64,000 nucleotides of DNA, from NCBI GenBank assembly GCA_910589415.1, contig OU342636.1, positions 39,323,735-39,387,734 of the forward strand, written 5' to 3'. The notes under the pieces were generated by a model. That model did no database searches. It worked only from the letters and a program-made list of their open reading frames with translations, and was not told where the DNA came from. The DNA comes from Malachius bipustulatus. Taxonomy: Eukaryota; Arthropoda; Insecta; Coleoptera; Melyridae. The position numbers were made by a program, and so were the translations under genes. Shown one piece after another: positions 58,701 to 64,000 of this stretch (positions are counted from its first letter, which is position 1; each line of letters opens with the position of its first letter).

Positions 58701-59348
58701 ATAAAAATAAAATTATACAAATTTTTATTATTTTTCCCGCCAAAAATAATTAAATGTTTACCTATTTACTTTCAATTTCAACAGGAGTGATTTATTTCTA
58801 TTTTTCTGATTAAATTTGAAAAGTATAGATACCTACCTGATATGTAATAGTCGCTAACTGTTCACCAATACGCTTATTCCTCGCATTATTCTTTACACCT
58901 CTCAAGAGCTGCATTACTTCATAATCGCATGCATAAATCTCGTTTGCTGATATTCTAAAACAGAATTTCAAGTGTTTACTTATTTGGAAATTACATAGTT
59001 ACCTAGACCTAGGACTTTCAACAATGTTAAAGTAGGCACCAAGTGAAGAACTTTTTATCAACTTTAAATCAAAATTTCCATTTTTTTGTGGACCCTGACA
59101 ATGATAAAAACAAAAATACTTCCAATGAACCTCAAATTGTTTTGCAACTTTTTTGTCTCCCGGACCTGAACCTGCTGGCGTTGGCAGTTCCAGAATAAAT
59201 GATAGGATAATTATTTATCATTATTAAATATTAAATAATATCAAAATTACTTAAATTAATTTGGTAAACCTTCATTCTTTTCTAACCTATACGTATACCT
59301 TCATAGCCTACTATTATTAAAAAACAACACAAAAACTTACATTTGCAT
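55703..59348 (-). CDS. CRCP: RNA polymerase III subunit RPC9 / CRCP homologue (RPB4-like), 4 exons, 146 aa
   Basis: RPC9 (yeast Rpc17) forms the Pol III stalk with RPC8 and is needed for initiation on tRNA and 5S genes. In animals the orthologue is also called CRCP. Exons on the minus strand by eye: 59348-59341 (8 nt), 58954-58837, 56144-55989 and 55861-55703. All introns are GT-AG and in phase, and they give 146 aa against 148 in human. Residues 8-22 (EIYACDYEVMQLLRG) and 36-41 (LATITY) match the RPB4-like N-terminus. Residues 43-94 carry the LxYLERAPC and LTKKEHLNILNLLPS blocks of the HRDC-like fold. The C-terminus is Ser-rich. The first coding exon holds only ATG plus five bases. Intron 2 (2.7 kb) contains a broken pogo-like transposon on the opposite strand. 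The stop codon sits inside an AATAAA-type signal (55702-55707). Confidence 0.92.
57247..58527 (+). pseudogene. Broken pogo/Tigger-like transposase inside an RPC9 intron
   Basis: The domain order of a pogo-superfamily transposase can be followed through several frames. A psq-type helix-turn-helix comes first (57330-57450, GIREVCRKFDVPRSTI). A CENP-B/Tc5-type DNA-binding domain follows (57510-57700, KPGQKWYRNFLKRHPEIS). Then comes a DDE_1 core (57790-58045, INGDETGFSL) with LYALPPNTTHLLQPADVSVF at 58140-58200 and a C-terminal FRKCGLYPLNPENV at 58341-58385. Damage: a frameshift near 57325, an in-frame TAG near 58045, and a deletion after FIDV near 58122 that removes the residues normally following the second catalytic Asp. 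The element is antisense to RPC9 and is probably inert. Short inverted GCGCCGG/CCGGCGC sequences near 56407 and 58567 could be its ends, but I am not sure of this. Confidence 0.8.
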
Positions 59349-59568
59349 TTTTGAAATTATCAAGAGAACTATAATAATTAATGACAGAAAGTTTACGGTT
59401 TTAATAAAATGTTAATTTACAAAATTTAATCAAAACACATCAATAATAATTATGTAAAATGTAATAACTCTTTTCAATGAAAATGATAAACAACAGCACG
59501 TGTGTCATGACGTAACTGTCATGTCAATGTCAAATAGTGTCGTCTGCAGTGTTGCCAAGCTTCCTTCT

Positions 59569-59594
59569 TATCGATAGATGCTCTCATGACGTCA
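59569..59594. promoter_or_regulatory. DRE and CRE boxes upstream of RPC9
   Basis: TATCGATA (59569-59576) is the DREF-binding element common in insect housekeeping promoters. TGACGTCA (59587-59594) is a perfect CRE. They stand about 220-250 bp upstream of the RPC9 ATG (minus strand), in the gap shared with RAD17, a likely position for the RPC9 promoter. Confidence 0.5.
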
Positions 59595-59599
59595 CTAGG

Positions 59600-61350
59600 C
59601 TGGGCTGAGCGTAATCGGTTCCAGATAAAGAAACCGTTCATTTGGCCATTGTTGTCAGTTGTCCCGATTTAATTGAAGTTGTAAGTTCACGTGGTCCTGA
59701 AGTTTGACTTATTGAGGTTGTCTTAAGGCATTGGCCTGCGATCGCCATCAATTGAGAACCATATCATATTTTAGGTTTCCGTGGATTTCTAGCCCCAGCC
59801 GTCTGTCGGTAGTTTAATTTTTATAACTAAAAATTCCGCACTTACTGTAATCAAAAGTTTACAGTGAAATTAGCAACTCTGCAACTGTCAAACGCTTGTT
59901 TATTTGGAACCGTAAACCACTAACGTCATCACTGACGGCGTCTATTGCAGAATTCAAAGAGCGACTTGAATTAATTATCGTAGATTACGTAGATATTTAA
60001 GTACCATTTTACGATTAGGTAGAGACGGTAATACTACTGATGGCACTAGCATTAACGTACATTAAATATGAAAGGAATGCAACTAATAAAGTAGAAAGCG
60101 CGTCAGCTGATTTTCTTTTTTTAAATTTAAAGGAGAAGGGAATTTTACAAAGACCAATTGACCTATCTATCAGCTTCTAATCAGTTCTGGTCAATTCCGT
60201 GTCAAAAATCAACATTCAAGTTTCAAAATCACCATCAATCAACAGTCAGTATGCACCCGAATTTAGTGCAGCGCAGTGCATGTAAACGTGTAATGCGCAT
60301 GCGTTCTTTAAGATGTATAATCAAATGCAAGGGAAAACTAAAATCCACAAGTCAATCAGGTTAAACAGGGGCTAACCTAATTTTTGTGGTTATGATTAAA
60401 ACGTGTGTGCCTTTAGTGGCGGCCATTTTTTAAGATGAAATTCCTCTGAAAAATACGTTATTCATATATTTTTGGCGGATAACCCTCGCCTAGTTTATTT
60501 TCTAAAAACTATTCTAACAGCGAGTTTGTATGTGTATGCTTTGGCCCATTTTCAATAGCTCGTATTTGGGGGTGCCGAACTAGGTGTCTGTCAACTGTCA
60601 TCCCGATCGGTGCAACTTTCGGACACTTATTATAATAAGTGTCCGAAAGTATCCGAAAGTATATTCTATAGAATATTTCCTAAACTATTATTGAAAAATT
60701 TTGAAATTTATGACAACAAAGCCCATCAGTTCGATGTTGTAATTAGATCATAAATGTCTGACTTCTGCGACAGAGTTGATTCCAAAATCTTATTAATGGT
60801 AATCTTGATTAACCTTCAAATTTTTCTTGTCATTTTTATTTAAATAAAATTTAATCTGGAGACTATTAAGATAAAAAAATTGTAGTATAAGGCATCGCTT
60901 TGATTGTTTTTGACGCACGAAACGGCAAATTCTATGTCGATCCTCGGTCCCTACTCCCTATCGTGTTAATGAACGCGCCCAGCTGGTGCAACTATGGTAC
61001 CTGTATTACCGTCACCAACGCTTACTAGTCGGTGTCGGTAATGCAGGTTCCCTTGGTGCAACAAAATTCTTACTGCCTAAAAATTAATAAAAACAAGAAG
61101 ATTGAAGTGTTGTTATTGTCAAATCATACGTCCTACAATACATATAAACAGCTGATTCTGAGGATTTCAAAAGTTTGAATAATAATTAGAATTTAGATGC
61201 TGTTGCTGTTATATTGTTTATTGTTGTAATTGTTATATCTTTAAAAGCAAGTGTTTGTTTGATTTTTTTCAAGCAGTAATTGCATAAGAATTGATCCAAG
61301 TTTTTTTTCGTCATTTACCTACGATTGTTCAAACTTCAGGGAAATTATAA
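59600..61350. other. Gap between divergent RPC9 and RAD17
   Basis: Holds the promoter boxes, a reduced family B piece (60460-60700), a small self-complementary patch (ATTATAATAAGTGTCC near 60630) and the hairpin repeat at 60996. No further gene seen. Confidence 0.4.
60996..61052. repeat. Small hairpin repeat (copy 2)
   Basis: GGTACCTGTATTACCGTCAC, the loop AACGCTTACTAGTCGG and TGTCGGTAATGCAGG form the same stem-loop as at 8481-8544, with a shorter loop. Copies share the terminal GGTACC. Confidence 0.75.
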
Positions 61351-61354
61351 AAAT

Positions 61355-61702
61355 ATGAAAAAATCAAACAAAGTAAGTATAAATTAAACACACTTTACAA
61401 GACTTTATATTTTTTATTTGTACTACATATTACTTACTTACATTCTATTAAAGAAATGGTTCAAAGCCGATTTCGGAAGTGAATGCGAGAGGAGGTGTTC
61501 TCCCCCAGTTCCAATAAGCCACACAAACAAACCTACCAAAGTGAACAATAGTAAATCGGTAGAAACAAAGAGGGACAAAAATTTCAATTTCCTAGAACAA
61601 TTGATTCCCAAGGAGGTGTCTGAGCTAGCAGTGCATCCCAAGAAAATTAAGGAACTGGAAGACTGGTTACAGGTTGCTGGCGACAGAAAAAAACAAACCT
61701 GC
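61355..61702 (+). CDS. RAD17: RAD17 homologue, first two coding exons (partial)
   Basis: RAD17 is the large subunit of the checkpoint clamp loader that places the 9-1-1 ring at damaged DNA. Two exons are visible: 61355-61372 (MKKSNK, ending in GTAAGT) and 61454-61702 (acceptor AAG, donor GTAAGT), both phase 0, giving 89 residues. The block LIPKEVSELAVHPKKIKELE followed by DWLQ corresponds to the conserved stretch just before the AAA+ P-loop in RAD17 proteins (usual pattern ELAVHKKKIxEVExWL). Residues before it are basic, Ser-rich and poorly conserved, as expected. The Walker A exon is not visible in the next 2.3 kb, which are full of transposons. The gene therefore either continues beyond 64000 after a large intron or is a fragment. 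The start ATG is the least certain part. Confidence 0.72.
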
Positions 61703-62273
61703 GTAAGTACCTTTAATTGTTTGTGCTTCTTTGATTGACCACCAAAACAAACGCCCTTATAGGGAAAGTCACAAGGAGTGGGTAAAATGATGTTCATTAA
61801 CTGTCATTGGCAGCAGTGGGACTACACGTTGATTAATTTCTAGATAGTCTACCAAGGTCACATGAAAATTCAGCAGTGATGTCAGATTTCGAATTTTGTA
61901 GGTGCAATGAGGATGAGGAATCACAGAATAAATAGACATAATTTATTACATCATCAACAATTTTTGTTTATTTGAAAATAAAAAGAATTTAAGGTTTCTT
62001 TTTGAATATAACGATGATGTTAATTCATAAAAGGTATTTATAATGAAAAAATAACAAGCACCTATTTGTAAAGAACATTTTATTGGAAAGTTCTACACAA
62101 ATTACAAATAATATAAATTAATGCAAAACTTGACAATTATTGATAATTTAATATTCAGAGTCATATAATCAGTTTCTTAAATTAATACCTAATTAAAACA
62201 TTCCACATTTCTGCCGTAACACCAGTATGATGTGTATTTCGCTAAAGAGAAATAACGTCGGTACTCTCATCGC

Positions 62274-63177
62274 TTAAGGACGATTGAAGTTCGACTTTGC
62301 TATACCCCACACATGTTCGATTGGATTAAAAATGCAATGGTATAGTGGAAGTCGAAGAATTTTGTGTCCATACTGTTCAGCTAGGCTAAGGAATCCACTA
62401 TATACTGCTTTGGTTTCTTTTGTTCCTGTTGTGAAACCAATAAGCATTTTAGTTATATAAAAATCATAAAGTCAATACAAAATATACTTATTCACAATGT
62501 CTAGGAGCTGAGATTTCAGCGAAAAAGGCTCGAAACTAATGTTCTTCCTGCGCAGCGCATTCGTCAATTTGTTGTTTATTTGAAGAAGAAATTGGTGGTT
62601 TATTTTCAACTGCACTGTGGTAAGGCGCATTGTCCATAATAATCACAGAAGGTAACTTGGCTTTAACTGGTTTTCGAACCACTTGGTAAACTTTTCATGA
62701 TTCATCTCTCCATGATAATCTGGATCTTTTGTTGATGAAGAGAAAATCAATTCTGCCCCATTAACAAAACCATTTATCTTACCTGCATGCAAAACTATGT
62801 ACCTAAATAATGAAAATAAATGATATTATATTTAATATCATTTTTTATCATTTTTCTCACTATTAAGTGACTAAGATTGTGCTGTGTGTTAGCAAGATAC
62901 ATTGTACTGAAGAGTCCCAATTAGGACGAAACACGTGTCTACAATTTCCACCCCTGACTCACAGCATGAAATCAATGAATGACGTATCGTTTTACGATAT
63001 GTCGTTCATCTTTTTGTTATTATATTTAATGCCTAATTATACATCATTATAACATATATTATAAGTATTTAAAACACCTTGCCTTCTGTCTTCTGTTCAG
63101 TTTCTTGACACTGCGTGGGTTTTGATCCTGCCAAGACCTTCCCATTGTGCCGTTTTGAGAGATCCATGTTTCGTCTA
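62274..63177 (-). pseudogene. Decayed intron-containing DDE transposase (Tc1/mariner-like), 5' part cut off by a transposon
   Basis: Read on the minus strand, three exon-like blocks line up with a transposase family common in insects. Block 63177-63078 starts at the first catalytic Asp (DETWISQNGTMGRSWQD). Block 62802-62488 carries YIVLHAGKINGFVNGAELIF and, after a frameshift, VIIMDNAPYHSAVENKPP with the second Asp. A further frameshift leads to RRKNISFEPFSLKSQLLDIV. Block 62425-62274 carries ILRLPLYHCIFNPIEHVWG with the third acidic residue. GT-AG introns fit between the blocks. Two frameshifts in block 2 make it a pseudogene. The part upstream of the first Asp is displaced beyond the inserted element at 63180. 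No host role is implied. Confidence 0.8.
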
Positions 63178-63179
63178 TA

Positions 63180-64000
63180 CAGGGTGGTCCAACTTAAAAC
63201 GTCAGAACTTTACCAAACGATAGATAACGTTAAAAAAATGCCAGTTTCTCTAATACACTTATAGCCGGAAAAGCTTCCTTTTCAAGATACAGGGTGTTGA
63301 AGTTTTGGGAAAAAAAATAATGTTTTGTGAATATTGTCAAAACGGCTGCTTTAAAAAAATTGAAATTTGGCACGCAGCATGAGCTATAAGTATCTTTCAT
63401 GATTTACGGCTTATGGTGATAAATTGCGAAAACCAGCGGCGGAGATATGGGTGTGTCATCGCCCCTTTAAAAAAAAAAATGACGCCACTGACTCTATGGT
63501 TACTGACAATTGTTACATTAGTTAGGTGTTGTTTATTTCTGTTATTTAATTATTTAAGTAAAAGTTATTTGATTAGAATTTGTCTGTTATTCTTAAAATG
63601 GCTACGGATATTACCTAAGAAAACCTGAATTATCTCGAAAACGTACCTTGTGTATGCCTTGTACGTATGCCTTGTGAAAAAATTAAAGAGTACTTTTTTG
63701 TTCTAAAAAGCATGGGGCATTGAATAGTATTATTAAATTTGCCATAGAGTCAGTGGCGTCAATTTTTTTTTTTTGAAAAGGGGCGATGGCACACCCATAT
63801 CTCCGCCGCTGGTTTTCGCAATTTATCACCATAAGCCATAAATCATGAAAGATACTTAGCTCATGCTGCGTGCCAAATTTCAATTTTTTTAAAGCAGTCG
63901 TTTTGACAATATTCGCAAAACATTATTTTTTTTCCAAAACTTCAACACCCTGTATCTTGAAAAGGAAGCTTTTCCGGCTATAAGTGTATTAGAGAAACTG
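63180..64000. mobile_element. Second copy of the CAGGGTGGTCC element, non-autonomous, cut by the window edge
   Basis: The left end CAGGGTGGTCC follows TA at 63178-63179. The arm to about 63500 matches the arms of copy 1 nearly base for base. From 63501 the sequence matches the reverse complement of copy 1 bases 2990-2455, so copy 2 is inverted relative to copy 1 and lacks the transposase segment (copy 1 about 2990-3815). By comparison about 62 bases are missing at the right edge, so the full length should be near 880 bp. It interrupts a decayed DDE transposase gene. Confidence 0.9.

Noticed and set aside
1..64000. CRISPR arrays, operons, riboswitches or phage genes
   Set aside because: No spacer-repeat pattern and no prokaryotic gene structure; the genes have spliceosomal introns.

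Overview
This is 64 kb of AT-rich eukaryotic nuclear DNA, almost certainly from an insect or another arthropod. The signs are spliceosomal introns with GT-AG ends, conserved single-copy eukaryotic genes (DENR, RNA polymerase III subunit RPC9/CRCP, RAD17), an insect-type DRE promoter box (TATCGATA), and a dense, typically insect mixture of Jockey/CR1-like LINEs, a Penelope-like element, gypsy- and BEL-like LTR pieces, pogo and Tc1/mariner-like DNA transposons and many MITEs. The species cannot be named from the sequence alone. Nothing prokaryotic, plasmid-like or CRISPR-like is present.

Layout. From 1 to about 50 kb the window is gene-poor. The only good host coding evidence there is a two-exon minus-strand piece of an unrecognised gene (7.19-7.92 kb). 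The rest is mobile DNA and its debris. It includes a TA-flanked long-TIR element with a gutted DUF4817-type transposase (2.46-4.13 kb), a roughly 180-bp tandem repeat (6.0-6.7 kb), LINE remains (11.7-13.4, 17.6-19.4 and 36.8-38.1 kb), and a gypsy-type LTR with leader (22.99-23.87 kb). It also includes a 1.66-kb fold-back element with a 9-bp target duplication (26.3-27.9 kb), a PIF/Harbinger-type MITE (28.5 kb), a fold-back element split by a solo LTR (30.2-31.1 kb), a Penelope-like endonuclease (34 kb), a 1.67-kb near-palindrome (45.6-47.3 kb) and a BEL/Pao-like leader (48.5-49.1 kb).

From 50 to 62 kb the window is a compact gene cluster: an unrecognised 7-exon gene for a 596-residue protein (+, 50.08-52.91), DENR (+, 54.47-55.44), RPC9/CRCP (-, 59.35-55.70, tail-to-tail with DENR), and the first exons of a RAD17 homologue (+, from 61.36). 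RPC9 and RAD17 diverge from a 2-kb interval carrying DRE and CRE boxes near the RPC9 start. DENR acts in translation re-initiation and ribosome recycling, RPC9 in RNA polymerase III initiation, and RAD17 loads the 9-1-1 checkpoint clamp. They look like unrelated housekeeping neighbours. RPC9 intron 2 hosts a broken pogo/Tigger-like transposon. The presumed RAD17 intron hosts a decayed DDE transposase gene that is itself split by a second copy of the 2.46-kb element, which runs off the right edge.

All exon structures were assembled by eye from reading frame, splice signals and phase. No database search was run.
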